A stretch of DNA of 64,000 nt from CAVSRC01 sp963785065 (GCA_963785065.1 CAWATX010000002.1:1426001-1490000), one strand, 5' to 3'. Positions 34,436 through 44,407 are shown, numbered from the stretch's first letter. Made by a program: numbers and translations. The notes: a model not told the origin generated them from the letters alone.

Positions 34436-35224
34436 CTAGGGCATCAGCTGGCCGCCATTGACCTCGATCACCTGGCCGATGATGTAGCCGGAGAGCATGT
34501 CGGAGGCGAGGAACAGATAGGCGCCGACGCAATCCTCGGCCACCCCGAAGCGGCCCTGCGGGATGGCGGCGGCCGCTTCCGGCGTGTTCTGTCCCGGCGC
34601 CGCGTAGCGCTCCTGGAACGGCGTCAGGATGAAGCCCGGCGACACCGCGTTGACGCGGATCCCGTCACGGATCAGCTCCCGCGCCATGCCGTGCGTCATG
34701 GTCGAGACGAAGCCCTTGCTCGATCCGTAGAGGCCGGCGCCGGCGCTCCCGCCGACGCGGGCCGCGATCGACGTGGTGTTGATGATGAAGCCGCCGCCGG
34801 CCTTCTTCAGCCAGGGAATCGCGGCGCGGCTGGCCATCACCGCCGAGCGGGCGTTGAGGTCCATGACCTTGTCGTAGTGCGCGTCGGTCATGTCGGCATA
34901 GGCGATGCGGTCGACCATCCCGCCGGCATTGTTGATGAGCCCGTCGAGGCGGCCGAAATGGCTGGCCAATTCCTCCACGATGCGTCTGGTATTGGCTGAC
35001 ACGGTCACGTCGCCGCGCACCAGAAAGACCTCACCGCCGCCATCGGCGATCGCCTTGGCCACCGCCTCGGCGGCATCGACGCTGGAATTGTAGTGCAGCG
35101 CCACCCGCGCCCCCTGGGCGGCGAAGGCGCGTGCCAGCGCCGCGCCGATGCCGGTCGAGGCGCCGGTGATGAGCACGGCCTTGCCGGCAAGGTCGGGGAT
35201 GATGAGGCGAGCTTCTGCGGACAT
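34436..35224 (-). CDS. Short-chain dehydrogenase/reductase
   Basis: A 262-residue classical SDR. TGASTGIGAALA is the dinucleotide-binding motif, NNAGG the structural motif, YGSSK the catalytic Tyr/Lys with the preceding Ser in INTTS, and the C-terminal GYIIGQVIEVNGGQL is typical. Start MSAEARLI at 35224 begins just before the Rossmann strand; a longer open frame upstream overlaps the divergent GNAT promoter and was not used. The substrate is unknown; many relatives reduce 3-oxoacyl or sugar substrates. The cofactor preference is not clear from sequence. Confidence 0.88.
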   Translation of the reverse strand: MSAEARLIIPDLAGKAVLITGASTGIGAALARAFAAQGARVALHYNSSVDAAEAVAKAIADGGGEVFLVRGDVTVSANTRRIVEELASHFGRLDGLINNAGGMVDRIAYADMTDAHYDKVMDLNARSAVMASRAAIPWLKKAGGGFIINTTSIAARVGGSAGAGLYGSSKGFVSTMTHGMARELIRDGIRVNAVSPGFILTPFQERYAAPGQNTPEAAAAIPQGRFGVAEDCVGAYLFLASDMLSGYIIGQVIEVNGGQLMP

Positions 35225-35384
35225 GGCGTTGCTTGACCCTGGCTGGGGAAAGGCGGGGAAGGAGGGATTTATGCGCCCTTCCGGTCCGCTTCGGCAACGC
35301 ACTTGGCGGGAGTGCCTTGAGTTTTCCGTGGAATCGGCGCAGAGGATTCGGCCAGTCAAAGGCCAATCCCCGACACCAGTCTCC

Positions 35385-35870
35385 ATGCCGGACCCAAGGA
35401 TTCGCGATGGCAGGCCCGCCGATCTTGCCGTCCTCTGCGAGATCGAGACCCGTTCCTTTGCCGCCGACCGCCTGTCGCGGCGGAGTTTCGGCCGGCTGAT
35501 CGGCCGGCCCAGCGCGCATCTGCGCGTGGCGGTCATGGATGGCGCGGTCGCCGGCTACCATCTCGTGCTCACGCGTTCCGGCAGCCGCGTCGCCCGGCTC
35601 TATTCGATCGCCGTTGCCGCTGCCGCCCGCGGCCACGGTCTTGGCGACAAGCTGCTCGCCGATGCCGAGCGCCAGGCCAGGCGGGCGGGCGCCGCCGTCC
35701 TCAATCTGGAAGTCCGTCCCGACAATGCCGGCGCCATCCGGCTCTACCACCGGCGCGGCTACACGCCCATTGGCACTCGCGCGCACTATTATGCCGACGG
35801 GGCCGATGCGCTCCGCTACGGCAAGCCCCTCGGCCGCACGGCGCAGCGCGCCGCCGGCCCATCGACCTGA
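35385..35870 (+). CDS. GNAT N-acetyltransferase paired with ATP-grasp ligase
   Basis: A 161-residue GNAT protein. The acetyl-CoA loop is visible as VAAAARGHGLGDKLLADAE (R/Q-x-x-G-x-G/A), followed by LEVRPDNAGAIRLYHRRGY of RimI-like enzymes. ATG at 35385 begins MPDPRIRDGRPADLAV, the family N terminus. It lies 11 bp before a RimK-like ATP-grasp gene. The acetyltransferase/ATP-grasp pairing is known from comparative-genomics work on amidoligases, where an amino-acid or peptide product is inferred. Its substrate here is unknown. Confidence 0.82.
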   Translation: MPDPRIRDGRPADLAVLCEIETRSFAADRLSRRSFGRLIGRPSAHLRVAVMDGAVAGYHLVLTRSGSRVARLYSIAVAAAARGHGLGDKLLADAERQARRAGAAVLNLEVRPDNAGAIRLYHRRGYTPIGTRAHYYADGADALRYGKPLGRTAQRAAGPST

Positions 35871-35881
35871 AGGCGCAGTTC

Positions 35882-37351
35882 ATGGCTGATTGGGTGATCC
35901 TGGTTGATACGCCGAAGGATTTTCCGAACGCCGATACTCCGCACAAAGTCATCACCACGCGGGATTATCTGGCCCGCGCCAACCTGTTTTCCGGAGCGCG
36001 GCCGAAGATCGTCAACCTGTCGCGCTCCTTCAGCTACCAGACGCGCGGCTACTATTGCTCGCTGCTCGCCGAGGCGCGCGGCCACCGCGTCATCCCCACG
36101 GTCGAGACGATCACCGATCTCGGCGCCCGCCAGCTCTATGCCCAGGCGCTGCCGGAACTCGACGATGCGCTCGGTAAGGCCGTGGCGAGCGCCACCGACA
36201 AGACCCTGCCGGGACGTATCCTCGCCTATTTCGGCGAGGTCGAGGACCACCGCTTCGACCGTTTCGGCCGGCTGCTGTTCGACTGGTTCCGTTGCCCGGT
36301 GATCGAGGTGACCGTCGAAAGCACCGGCAACGGCCATGCCCGGCCGCAGATCCGCAGGCTGGCGCCGGTGCCGGTCACCAAGCTTTCCGCCACCGAGCTC
36401 GCCTTCTTCCACGACGCGCTGCACACCCACACCACCCGCCAGTGGCGCTCCAAGAAGGACCGTGCCACGCCGCGCTATTCCTTCGCCGTGCTCTACGACC
36501 CCAACGAGGCTATGCCGCCCTCGGACCGCTCCACCATCAAGCATTGGGCGCGGATCGCCGAGAAGCTCGGCGTCGAGGTCGAGCCGATCACCCGCCGCGA
36601 CCTGGCGCGCCTGGCCGAGTACGACGCGCTGTTTATCCGCGAGACCACCTCGATCAACAACCACACCTATCGCTTCGCCCGCCGCGCCGTGCAGGAGGGC
36701 ATGCCGGTCATCGACGATCCGGTGTCGATGATCCGCTGCACCAACAAGATCTACCTGCACGAGCTGTTGACCGGAAACGGCCTCGCGGTGCCGCCGACCG
36801 TCATCGTCGGCGGCATGCACGACCTGGAGCGCGCCGCCGACACACTCGGTTTCCCGATGGTGCTGAAGATCCCCAATTCCTCGTTCTCGCGCGGCGTCAA
36901 GAAGGTCGCCAACCAGCATGAGCTGGCCGCGCTCGCCAGGGAATGGTTCGAGGACACCGACATGCTCCTCGCCCAGGCTTTCATGCCGACCTCGTTCAAC
37001 TGGCGCGTCGGCGTCCTCGGCGGCAAGCCGCTCTTCGTCAGCCAATACATGATGGCCAAGAACCACTGGCAGATCGTCCGCTACGGTGCCGACGGCAAGG
37101 GCGACGAAGGCAACTTCCACACACCCTCGCTGGGCGAGGCGCCGCCCAACGTCGTCGACACCGGCCTGCGCGCCGCCAACCTGATCGGCGACGGTCTCTA
37201 CGGCGTCGACCTCAAGGAGACGCCGGACGGCATCTTCGTGGTCGAGATCAACGACAATCCCAACATCGACCACGGCATCGAGGACAAGGCCGAGAAGGAC
37301 CAGGTGTGGATCGAGCTCACCCGCTGGTTCATCGACCGCATCGAGCGCTGA
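35882..37351 (+). CDS. RimK-like ATP-grasp ligase with RLAN-type N-terminal domain
   Basis: A 489-residue protein. The first ~200 residues match the N-terminal domain found on some RimK-like ligases (RDYLARANLF, IVNLSRSFSYQTRGYYCSL). The rest is an ATP-grasp ligase: KIPNSSFSRGVKK (ATP Lys and flexible loop), LLAQAFMPTSFNWRVGVLGG, GVDLKETPDGIFVVEINDNPN (metal ligands Glu and Asn). ATP-grasp RimK relatives add amino acids to carboxylates. With the GNAT gene 11 bp upstream it may build an acetylated peptide-like metabolite. The product is unknown. Confidence 0.83.
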   Translation: MADWVILVDTPKDFPNADTPHKVITTRDYLARANLFSGARPKIVNLSRSFSYQTRGYYCSLLAEARGHRVIPTVETITDLGARQLYAQALPELDDALGKAVASATDKTLPGRILAYFGEVEDHRFDRFGRLLFDWFRCPVIEVTVESTGNGHARPQIRRLAPVPVTKLSATELAFFHDALHTHTTRQWRSKKDRATPRYSFAVLYDPNEAMPPSDRSTIKHWARIAEKLGVEVEPITRRDLARLAEYDALFIRETTSINNHTYRFARRAVQEGMPVIDDPVSMIRCTNKIYLHELLTGNGLAVPPTVIVGGMHDLERAADTLGFPMVLKIPNSSFSRGVKKVANQHELAALAREWFEDTDMLLAQAFMPTSFNWRVGVLGGKPLFVSQYMMAKNHWQIVRYGADGKGDEGNFHTPSLGEAPPNVVDTGLRAANLIGDGLYGVDLKETPDGIFVVEINDNPNIDHGIEDKAEKDQVWIELTRWFIDRIER

Positions 37352-37431
37352 CCGGGCATAGCTGGCTTCCTTGCGCCGCGGCGATCGCGTAAACAGGCAC
37401 CTCCTTCCGCCCGCCGACCTCTCAGGAAATC

Positions 37432-38673
37432 ATGCCAGCGGCAGACGCCGAACCGTCAACCGATCATTGGGGCGCCTTCCGCCATCGCGGCTTCCGGCTG
37501 TTCTGGCTGTCGCGGCTGTTTGCCACCTTCGCCACCCAGATCCTCAGCGTCGCCGTCGGCTGGCAGATCTACGACCTGACCCGCGATCCCTTCGATCTTG
37601 GGCTGGTCGGCCTTGTCCAGTTCACTCCGGCGCTGCTCCTGGTTCTGGTTACCGGCACGGTGTCGGACCGCTACAACCGCCGGCGCATCGTGGCGATCTG
37701 CCAGTTCGTCGAGGCAGCCTGCGGCCTGGCGCTTCTCGTGCTCACCCTCGGCGGAGCGATCTCGCCGGGCTGGATCTTCGCCATCCTGGCGGTCTTCGGC
37801 ACCGCCCGCGCCTTCATGAACCCGGCCGCCTCCTCGCTCATTCCCAATCTCGTGCCTGAGCGCGACCTCGCCGGCGCCATCGCCATATCGTCCTCGGCAT
37901 GGCAGATCGCCATCATCGTCGGACCGGTGGTCGGCGGCCTGCTCTACGGGCTTGCGGCGGCGACGCCCTATGCCGTGGCCGTCGGCCTGCTGGTGATTGC
38001 CGGGGGACTGGTCTCGCTCGTACCCAAGCCGCCGCAGAAGACCACGCCCGAGCCGCCGAACTGGTCAACCGTGATCGCCGGCTTCCGCTATGTCTGGCAC
38101 GAAAAGATCGTGCTCGGCGCCATCTCGCTCGATCTCTTCGCCGTGCTTCTCGGTGGGGCGACGGCGCTGCTGCCGGCCTATGCCCGCGACATCCTCCACA
38201 CCGGGCCGTGGGGTCTCGGCCTGCTGCGCTCGGCGCCGGGCATCGGCGCCATTGCCGTCGCGCTCTATCTTGCTGCCCGCCCGGTGCGCGATCATGCCGG
38301 CGTGATCATGTTCGTCACCGTCGGCCTGTTCGGCGCCTTCACCCTCGTCTTCGGCGTTTCCAACGCCGTCTGGCTGTCGGTCGTCGCCCTGGCGCTCGCC
38401 GGCGGGGCCGACATGGTCAGCGTCTATATCCGCGAGACGCTCATGCAGCTGTGGACGCCCGACGCCGTGCGCGGACGGGTCAACGCGGTCAATGCGGTCT
38501 TCGTCGGCGCCTCCAACGAGCTCGGCGAGTTCCGTGCGGGCACAGTGGCGGCACTTATCGGCGTGGTTCCGGCCGTTGTCGTCGGCGGCCTCGGCACGCT
38601 GGCAGTCGCCGGCATCTGGGCCTGGGCCTTTCCGATGCTGCGCCGCGCCCGCCGCCTCGATCGCCGCGGCTAG
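37432..38673 (+). CDS. MFS transporter, MFS_3/EntS-like
   Basis: A 413-residue 12-helix major facilitator. It has the N-terminal FRHRGFRLFWLSRLFA, the loop motif GTVSDRYNRRRIVAI between helices 2 and 3, and the family pattern MNPAASSLIPNLV. The group includes enterobactin exporter EntS and macrolide exporters, so it is probably an efflux pump. It follows the RimK-like gene by 80 bp and could export that pathway's product (inference from position only). The substrate is unknown. Confidence 0.83.
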   Translation: MPAADAEPSTDHWGAFRHRGFRLFWLSRLFATFATQILSVAVGWQIYDLTRDPFDLGLVGLVQFTPALLLVLVTGTVSDRYNRRRIVAICQFVEAACGLALLVLTLGGAISPGWIFAILAVFGTARAFMNPAASSLIPNLVPERDLAGAIAISSSAWQIAIIVGPVVGGLLYGLAAATPYAVAVGLLVIAGGLVSLVPKPPQKTTPEPPNWSTVIAGFRYVWHEKIVLGAISLDLFAVLLGGATALLPAYARDILHTGPWGLGLLRSAPGIGAIAVALYLAARPVRDHAGVIMFVTVGLFGAFTLVFGVSNAVWLSVVALALAGGADMVSVYIRETLMQLWTPDAVRGRVNAVNAVFVGASNELGEFRAGTVAALIGVVPAVVVGGLGTLAVAGIWAWAFPMLRRARRLDRRG

Positions 38674-38921
38674 CCGGAGCTCCAGGCGGCTGAAACTGCC
38701 GCTCTCTGGGCGTCGTCAACGGCTCGTTGGCCCCAGGTATCGGCGCCGGTCGAGAAACGGAATCGATCCCATCTGACCGTGAAAGGCTCTAAGTCTTCGG
38801 CGGCTTGATGAAGCGGTGGTGGCAAGATTGCCGCAATTGCCACGCGACAAGTTTACCCGGTCTCAATCCTGACCATATAGGCAAGGCGCCAGTGGCGCTT
38901 CCTCTACAGGTCAGGTCAGCA

Positions 38922-39674
38922 ATGGGCGATTCCGTTCGGCCGGCGGCCCTCAGGCTCGCCGGCCTCAGCAAGACCTTCGAACGTCCGGCGGTCGACGACC
39001 TCGATCTCACCGTCAAGGCCGGCGAGTTCTATGCCCTGCTCGGGCCGAACGGCGCCGGCAAGACCACCACGTTGCGCATGGTGGTCGGGCTGCTCTCCCC
39101 CGATTCCGGATCGATCTCCGTCTTCGGCACGGACGCGCTCGCCGACCCGATCGCCGCCAAGCGGATGATGGCCTGGGTCTCCGACGAGCCGATGATCTAC
39201 GACAAGCTGACGCCGCTGGAATACCTCGCTTTCGTTGCCGGCCTGTGGGGCATCGACGAGCGCCAGGCGGAGGCGAGCGCCCGCGAACTGATCGACTGGC
39301 TCGGCCTCGGTCCCCATGCCGACGAACGCTGCGAGGGCTTCTCGCGCGGCATGCGCCAGAAGGTGGCGCTTGCCGGCGCACTCGTCCACGACCCGCGCCT
39401 GATCATCCTCGACGAACCGCTGACCGGCCTCGACGCTGGCACCGCCCGCCAGGTCAAGGACGTGCTGCAGGCGCGCGTGCGTGCTGGTGGCACGGTGATC
39501 ATGACCACCCACATCCTCGAAGTGGCGGAGCGCATGGCCGAGCGTATCGGCGTGCTCACCAACGGGCGGCTGATCGCCGAGGGGACGCTGGCCGAACTCA
39601 GTCTGCGCGCCGGCCGCGGCGGCACCCTGGAGGACGTGTTCCTGACGCTGGTGGCCGAAAGCGCTGCGGCATGA
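38922..39674 (+). CDS. ABC-type exporter ATP-binding protein
   Basis: A 250-residue ABC ATPase: Walker A GPNGAGKTTT, a variant C-loop GFSRGMRQKVALAGAL, Walker B LIILDEPLTGLD and switch His in MTTHILEVAE. ATG at 38922 gives the family N terminus MGDSVRPAALRLAGLSKTF; an ATG at 38805 lies in a poor extension. It overlaps the permease by 4 bp (ATGA). CcmA/ABC-2-type exporters share this architecture. Confidence 0.88.
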   Translation: MGDSVRPAALRLAGLSKTFERPAVDDLDLTVKAGEFYALLGPNGAGKTTTLRMVVGLLSPDSGSISVFGTDALADPIAAKRMMAWVSDEPMIYDKLTPLEYLAFVAGLWGIDERQAEASARELIDWLGLGPHADERCEGFSRGMRQKVALAGALVHDPRLIILDEPLTGLDAGTARQVKDVLQARVRAGGTVIMTTHILEVAERMAERIGVLTNGRLIAEGTLAELSLRAGRGGTLEDVFLTLVAESAAA

Positions 39675-41209
39675 GCCGCCCCGTCTCGATCCGCTGGCTG
39701 GCGGCGCACGAGCTGCGCCTGGCTTGGCGCGACTGGCTTTCCATGGTGACTGCCGGCAACCGCCGCCGCCTGTCGCGAGCGGTGATCGCGCTGGTCGTCA
39801 TCGGCGTGGTGCTGCACCTGCCGGCCTGGGCGATCGTCGCCCGCTTCGCCGAGGATGGGACCAATCCGGATAAGGCGTCACTGGTTTCGGTGTCGCTGAT
39901 CGTGCTGCTCTACATCTCGCTGCTGCTCAGCCAGGCGATGGAATCGGTCACCCGCACGCTCTATGCTCGCGGCGACCTCGACCTCGTCCTGTCCTCGCCG
40001 GTGAGCCCTCGCCGCCTGTTCTCCGTACGCATTGCAGTGACCGCCGGACTGATCGCGATGGTCGCGGTGATCATCTCGACGCCCTTCATTGACGTGCTGA
40101 CGCTGGCCGGCGGCCCGCGCTGGCTCGCCGGTTTCGGCGTCGCCATCGGCCTTGGCAGCGCCGCCGCCGCCCTTGCCGTAGCGATCACCATCGGCCTTTT
40201 CCGTGTGCTCGGCGCACGTCGCACCCGGCTCGTCGCCCAGGTCTTCGCCGCGGTCATTGGCGCCGGCTTCGCCATCGGCGTGCAGGCCTTCGCCATCATC
40301 TATTACGGCACCACGGTCAGGCCGGCGATGATCATCGCCCAGAACCTGATCACCACTCTCCCCGGCGTCGACAGCCCGTTGTGGTGGCCGGCACGCGCCA
40401 TCCTGGGCGATTGGGCGGCGCTCGCCGGGGTTCTGGCGATCTGCTTCGCGATCCTCGCCGCCGTCATGGTGTCGTTCGCACCGCGCCTCGGCGAGCATTC
40501 GATTGCCGCCACCGATCTGGCTGCGCCGCGCGGCCGCCACCGGTCGCGGCCGCACCGCTTCAGGCTTTCCTCCCCCGCCGCGACGTTGCGCGGCAAGGAG
40601 TGGAAGCTGCTCAGGCGCGATCCCTGGCTCGCCTCGCAGACGCTCACTCAGCTCTTCTACCTGGTGCCTCCGGCGCTTCTGCTCATGCGCAACTTCGGCG
40701 ATGCCACCGGCGCCCTGGTGGTCGTGGTCATGGTCCTCACCACCGTCGGCGGCCAGCTCGGCGGCGCGCTTGCCTGGCTCGCCATCTCCGGCGAGGACGC
40801 CCCCGACCTGATGATGACCGCGCCGGTCAGCCCGCTGGCGATCACCCGCGCCAAGGTGGAGGCAGTGATGGGCGCCGTGCTCATGGTGCTCGGGCCGTTC
40901 CTGGCCGTTCTCGCCTGGCTGTCGCCGCATCATGCGCTCGCGGCACTCTGCGGCATCCTCATTGCTGCCGCCTCGACCATCCGCATCCAGCTCTGGTTCC
41001 GCGCCCAGGCCAAGCGCTCCAATTTCCGCCGCCGTCACACCTCCTCGCGCATCGCCACCTTCGGCGAGGCGCTGATCTCCTTCTCATGGGCCGCGGCGAC
41101 CGGACTGGCGGCGGCCGGCACCTTCGCCCTTGCCGCGATCAGCGCGACGGTCGCGCTTCTCATCCTGCTCGGCGTCCGCTCCGTCAGCCCGCGCAAGGCG
41201 CTCGCCTGA
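39671..41209 (+). CDS. Large ABC-2-like permease
   Basis: A 512-residue membrane protein with about eleven hydrophobic segments, starting MSRPVSIRWLAAHELRL, with ATGA overlap with the ATPase stop. LARGDLDLVLSSPVSPRR and the second matching half ISGEDAPDLMMTAPVSPLAITR form an internal repeat, both ending in a helix-hairpin, which suggests an internally duplicated ABC-2 permease. With the ATPase it forms an exporter whose substrate is unknown. Confidence 0.8.
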   Translation: MSRPVSIRWLAAHELRLAWRDWLSMVTAGNRRRLSRAVIALVVIGVVLHLPAWAIVARFAEDGTNPDKASLVSVSLIVLLYISLLLSQAMESVTRTLYARGDLDLVLSSPVSPRRLFSVRIAVTAGLIAMVAVIISTPFIDVLTLAGGPRWLAGFGVAIGLGSAAAALAVAITIGLFRVLGARRTRLVAQVFAAVIGAGFAIGVQAFAIIYYGTTVRPAMIIAQNLITTLPGVDSPLWWPARAILGDWAALAGVLAICFAILAAVMVSFAPRLGEHSIAATDLAAPRGRHRSRPHRFRLSSPAATLRGKEWKLLRRDPWLASQTLTQLFYLVPPALLLMRNFGDATGALVVVVMVLTTVGGQLGGALAWLAISGEDAPDLMMTAPVSPLAITRAKVEAVMGAVLMVLGPFLAVLAWLSPHHALAALCGILIAAASTIRIQLWFRAQAKRSNFRRRHTSSRIATFGEALISFSWAAATGLAAAGTFALAAISATVALLILLGVRSVSPRKALA

Positions 41210-41363
41210 TCCTTTCCGTGTGATGCCCGTCACTGCCGCACGCGGCGTTCTCGCCTATAGGAAGCGCCACTCCCGTACGGCCGCGGGCGAAGAACGATCC
41301 GCGGCGCACGGGTTTTTCATTTTGCCCGACGTGAGGACCGGCCCCGGGCCGGCAATAGCGATT

Positions 41364-41984
41364 ATGAACAAGGATTCCTCCAGCATCGTCATCCGCCAGG
41401 CGCGGATGAGCGATCGCAATCACCTCAAGGCCATGCAGGCCAGTTCCATGCGCACGCTCGCCCGGCGCTGCTACTCGCGCGAAGAGATTGAGGCGTTCAT
41501 CACCTTTGTCGGCACCATGGACGACCAGCTCATCGATGAGGGAACCTATTCCATCGCCGAGACCGGCGGCCGTCTGGTCGCCTCCGGCGGCTGGAGCCGC
41601 ATCCGCGCCAACTACGTCAGCGGAGCGCCGGTGGACCACACCGCCGCCAAGATCCGCAGCGTCTTCGTGCGTCCCGAATGGGTGCGCCACGGCCTCGGGC
41701 GGATGCTGATGGAGCACGCCGAGCGCGAGGCTTTCGTCGCCGGCTTCAACCGTGTGGAATTGAACGCGCTGCTTTCCGGCGTGCCCTTCTACCGGGCGCT
41801 CGGCTACCGGCCGCTGAGACCGATCGCGCTCGACCTGCCGGACGGGATCACCTTTCGCGGTCTCACCATGGAAAAGCCACTGGGCCAGGTTGCCGGGTCA
41901 CGGCCGGCCGAAGACAAGGCGGCGCCTGCCATGCTGGCCGGTTGCCTCGGGGACGTCGGCGGCGCTCATCTCTGCGCGGCCTGA
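41364..41984 (+). CDS. GNAT-family N-acetyltransferase
   Basis: A 206-residue acetyltransferase. The acetyl-CoA motif is VFVRPEWVRHGLGRMLMEHAE, with the following VELNALLSGVPFYRALGY. ATG at 41364 gives MNKDSSSIVIRQARMSD; the longer open frame upstream overlaps the permease gene and lacks family character. The C-terminal ~25 residues are not conserved-looking. The substrate is unknown. Confidence 0.8.
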   Translation: MNKDSSSIVIRQARMSDRNHLKAMQASSMRTLARRCYSREEIEAFITFVGTMDDQLIDEGTYSIAETGGRLVASGGWSRIRANYVSGAPVDHTAAKIRSVFVRPEWVRHGLGRMLMEHAEREAFVAGFNRVELNALLSGVPFYRALGYRPLRPIALDLPDGITFRGLTMEKPLGQVAGSRPAEDKAAPAMLAGCLGDVGGAHLCAA

Positions 41985-41993
41985 CGGAAGCGG

Positions 41994-42287
41994 TCAGCGG
42001 CGGCGGTCGTCCTTGTCATCGACGACGACATATTCGGTCTCGATATAGCCGGAGCCCTTCTGCTGCTGCTCCTCCCAGCGCTTCTGGGCCTCGTTCAGCA
42101 CCTTCTTCAGCCGCCAGCGGCCGATGAAGAGCGCAATGGCGACGATCGGCAGCAGAACGAGCGCCAGGCCGACCGAGAGGATGACGAGCGCCGCCGCGGC
42201 GGCGAGCCCGAGCGCCACGGCAAGCACCAGGCTGAGCTGGCCACGCCAGCCGAGCCGCGAGAACTGGAAGGAACGGTAAGTGCCCAT
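41994..42287 (-). CDS. Small two-helix membrane protein
   Basis: A 97-residue protein, not recognised. After a short N terminus there are two hydrophobic segments (about residues 19-40 and 42-56) that may form one hairpin, then a basic/acidic helix (RLKKVLNEAQKRWEEQQQ) and a charged, Asp/Lys/Arg-rich C terminus. The cytoplasmic tail could form a coiled coil. It is convergent with the GNAT gene and 48 bp before the YcaQ-like gene in the opposite reading direction order. Confidence 0.6.
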   Translation of the reverse strand: MGTYRSFQFSRLGWRGQLSLVLAVALGLAAAAALVILSVGLALVLLPIVAIALFIGRWRLKKVLNEAQKRWEEQQQKGSGYIETEYVVVDDKDDRRR

Positions 42288-42335
42288 GCGGGCTATGTGG
42301 CGGTCGAGTCCCGCCGCTGCAAGGCCGAATCGGCC

Positions 42336-43538
42336 TCAATCGGCAGCATCAACCGCCGCGTCTTCCGGCAACTGGAAGTGGAAGAAGCGCTCGAGCGCGG
42401 CCTCGATCGCTGACTTGTGGCGCCCTGCATGGCCATTGCCGACCCAGTGCCAGGCCTGGATCAAAAGGTCGCGCGCCTGCCGGTCGGCCTTGAGGTCGAG
42501 GGCGGCGACGATCTCGTCGCCGACCAGCACCGGCAGGGTGAAATAGCCGAATTTCCGCTTCGCCTTGGGCACATAGGCCTCGAACACGTGCTCATAGCCG
42601 AAGAAGGCCGCCGTGCGCTTGCGCTGGATGATCAGCGGGTCGAAGGGCGACAGGATATGGGTGAGGGCGGGCGGCGCGAACTCTGCCTCCAGGCTTTCCG
42701 GCAGCGCCCAGTGTGCCGCTTGTGCCCCGGCAAAGGTCACCGGCACCAGGCGTTTCGCCCTGACCTCGCGCTCGATCAGCGTTTTCACCGCCGGCTTCGC
42801 CTTGGCCTCGCCCATGCAAATCGAATCGAGGCTGACGAGCCCCTGGGCGCTGAGCGCCCGCTCCAGCCGATAGCGCGTCGCCTCGGCGGCGCTCGCCGGC
42901 TTGGGCAGGCTCTCCCAGCCGAAATGGCGGGTGGTGAGCTCATAGGTCTTGAGCATGCCGTGGCGCCGGCTGATGACCAGCTCGCCGCGGAAGAAGGCCG
43001 CCTGCAGCGCCCGCTTGGACGGTTTGCGCGAGGCCCACGGGTGGTCCTTGTCGGTCAGCACGTCGTCCTTGATGTCGGCGATGGTGAGCGCCCCTTCGTC
43101 GCGCACCCGGCGGATGACCTTGCTCACGTCTCTGGCCGTCGCATCGGCGTACCAGTGGGTCGGCTCGCGCCGCTGGCGCTTCATTTCGCCGGCGAAGAAA
43201 CGCATATCCTCGGTGGCGATATAGGCGAGCGCATGCGTCCAGTATTCGAACACCGTCTTCGCCTCCGCTTGTGCGGTCTCCAGGTCGGCGCGGCGGTAGG
43301 CCGGAATGCGGTTGTAGAGGATGTGATGGTGGCAGCGCTCGATGACGTTGATGGTGTCGATCTGCACGTAGCCGAGATGGGCGACAGCGCGCGCCACCGC
43401 CTCCGGCCCGGCGGCGAAGGGTTCGGCGATATTCAGCCGCTGCGCGTCGATCCAGATGGCGCGAGCCCGTTCCGGCGGGATTTCGACCGGTTCAGGCGCT
43501 TCGCGGCGACGTGGCTTGGGTTTCGGCTTGCGGGTCAC
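42336..43538 (-). CDS. YcaQ/AlkZ-like winged-helix DNA glycosylase
   Basis: A 400-residue member of the HTH_42 (YcaQ/AlkZ) family. The catalytic QxD-type motif is visible as LGYVQIDTINVIERCHHH. The three winged-helix modules include MLKTYELTTRHFGW and the C-terminal SPFDPLIIQRKRT, a family signature. Characterised members unhook interstrand DNA crosslinks or excise alkylated bases. The exact substrate here (AlkZ, YcaQ or AlkX-type) cannot be chosen from sequence. It is a single gene on the minus strand. Confidence 0.85.
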   Translation of the reverse strand: MTRKPKPKPRRREAPEPVEIPPERARAIWIDAQRLNIAEPFAAGPEAVARAVAHLGYVQIDTINVIERCHHHILYNRIPAYRRADLETAQAEAKTVFEYWTHALAYIATEDMRFFAGEMKRQRREPTHWYADATARDVSKVIRRVRDEGALTIADIKDDVLTDKDHPWASRKPSKRALQAAFFRGELVISRRHGMLKTYELTTRHFGWESLPKPASAAEATRYRLERALSAQGLVSLDSICMGEAKAKPAVKTLIEREVRAKRLVPVTFAGAQAAHWALPESLEAEFAPPALTHILSPFDPLIIQRKRTAAFFGYEHVFEAYVPKAKRKFGYFTLPVLVGDEIVAALDLKADRQARDLLIQAWHWVGNGHAGRHKSAIEAALERFFHFQLPEDAAVDAAD

Positions 43539-43715
43539 GGACGGGCAGGGAATCGCGGGTGGGAGCGCACAATGCGGCCGAGTGTATCAGCCCTCCAGGT
43601 CGACTCCATCGGCAGACCACGGCAGGATGCCCGCCGCAGCGCATCCTGCTGACAGCTTGGGGTCAGGAGCCATCCACATCCGGCACGCAAACCGGAAAAG
43701 ACAAGGGGCGCCATC

Positions 43716-44407
43716 ATGAAGGTCTGCATCGTCGGCGCGTCGGGCAAGCTCGGCCAGTACATGGTCCAGCACTGCCTCGATCGCGGCTACGAAGTCACCG
43801 GCGTCTGCCGGGCGGAGAGCGTCGGCAAGCTCGCCCGGTTCAGGGACCGCATCACGGTCCTGCCCGGCGCCACCAATGACCGCGAGGTCATCCGCCGGGC
43901 CGTCGCCGGGTGCGACGGCGTGCTCACCGTGCTCGTCCCCTGGGGCGTCAACCACTATGCCTCGGGCACCGCCCAGGCGGTGATGGACTTCGCCGAACCG
44001 GGGGCGCGGCTGGTCTTCTCCTGCGGCTGGCACATCAGCCGCGACGGCAAGGACGTCTATTCCTGGCAGCTCAGATATCTGGTGCCCGTCGTCGGCTGGC
44101 TGGCCAAGCTCTTCCGCGCCGTCGACCTTGACGATCAGGTGGAGGCGACGAACCGCATCTTCGCCAGCGATACGCGCTGGACGGTGGTGCGCGGCAGCGA
44201 TCTTGAGGAGGGCGAGAGCCAGGGCCTGCCGGTGTGGAGCCGCCATGTCGGCGATCCGGTGCTGGCCAGCAACCGCACCCGGCGCATCGACTTCGCCCTG
44301 TTCATGGTCGAGGCGCTGACCGACGACGCGCTCGTCCACGAGGCGCCGGCCATCGTCGGGCGTGAGACGCCGTCGGCGCGGGAACATGGGGGCAGGGAGG
44401 GTGACCC

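Noticed and set aside
32268..34439. 723-codon plus-strand frame overlapping the antiporter
   Set aside because: Out-of-frame shadow of the antiporter gene with Arg/Pro/Ala-rich, non-protein-like composition.
35385..37351. N-acetylglutaminylglutamine amide synthesis genes
   Set aside because: That pathway uses an asparagine-synthetase-like amidotransferase and a GNAT-ATP-grasp fused protein; here the two are separate and no amidotransferase is present.
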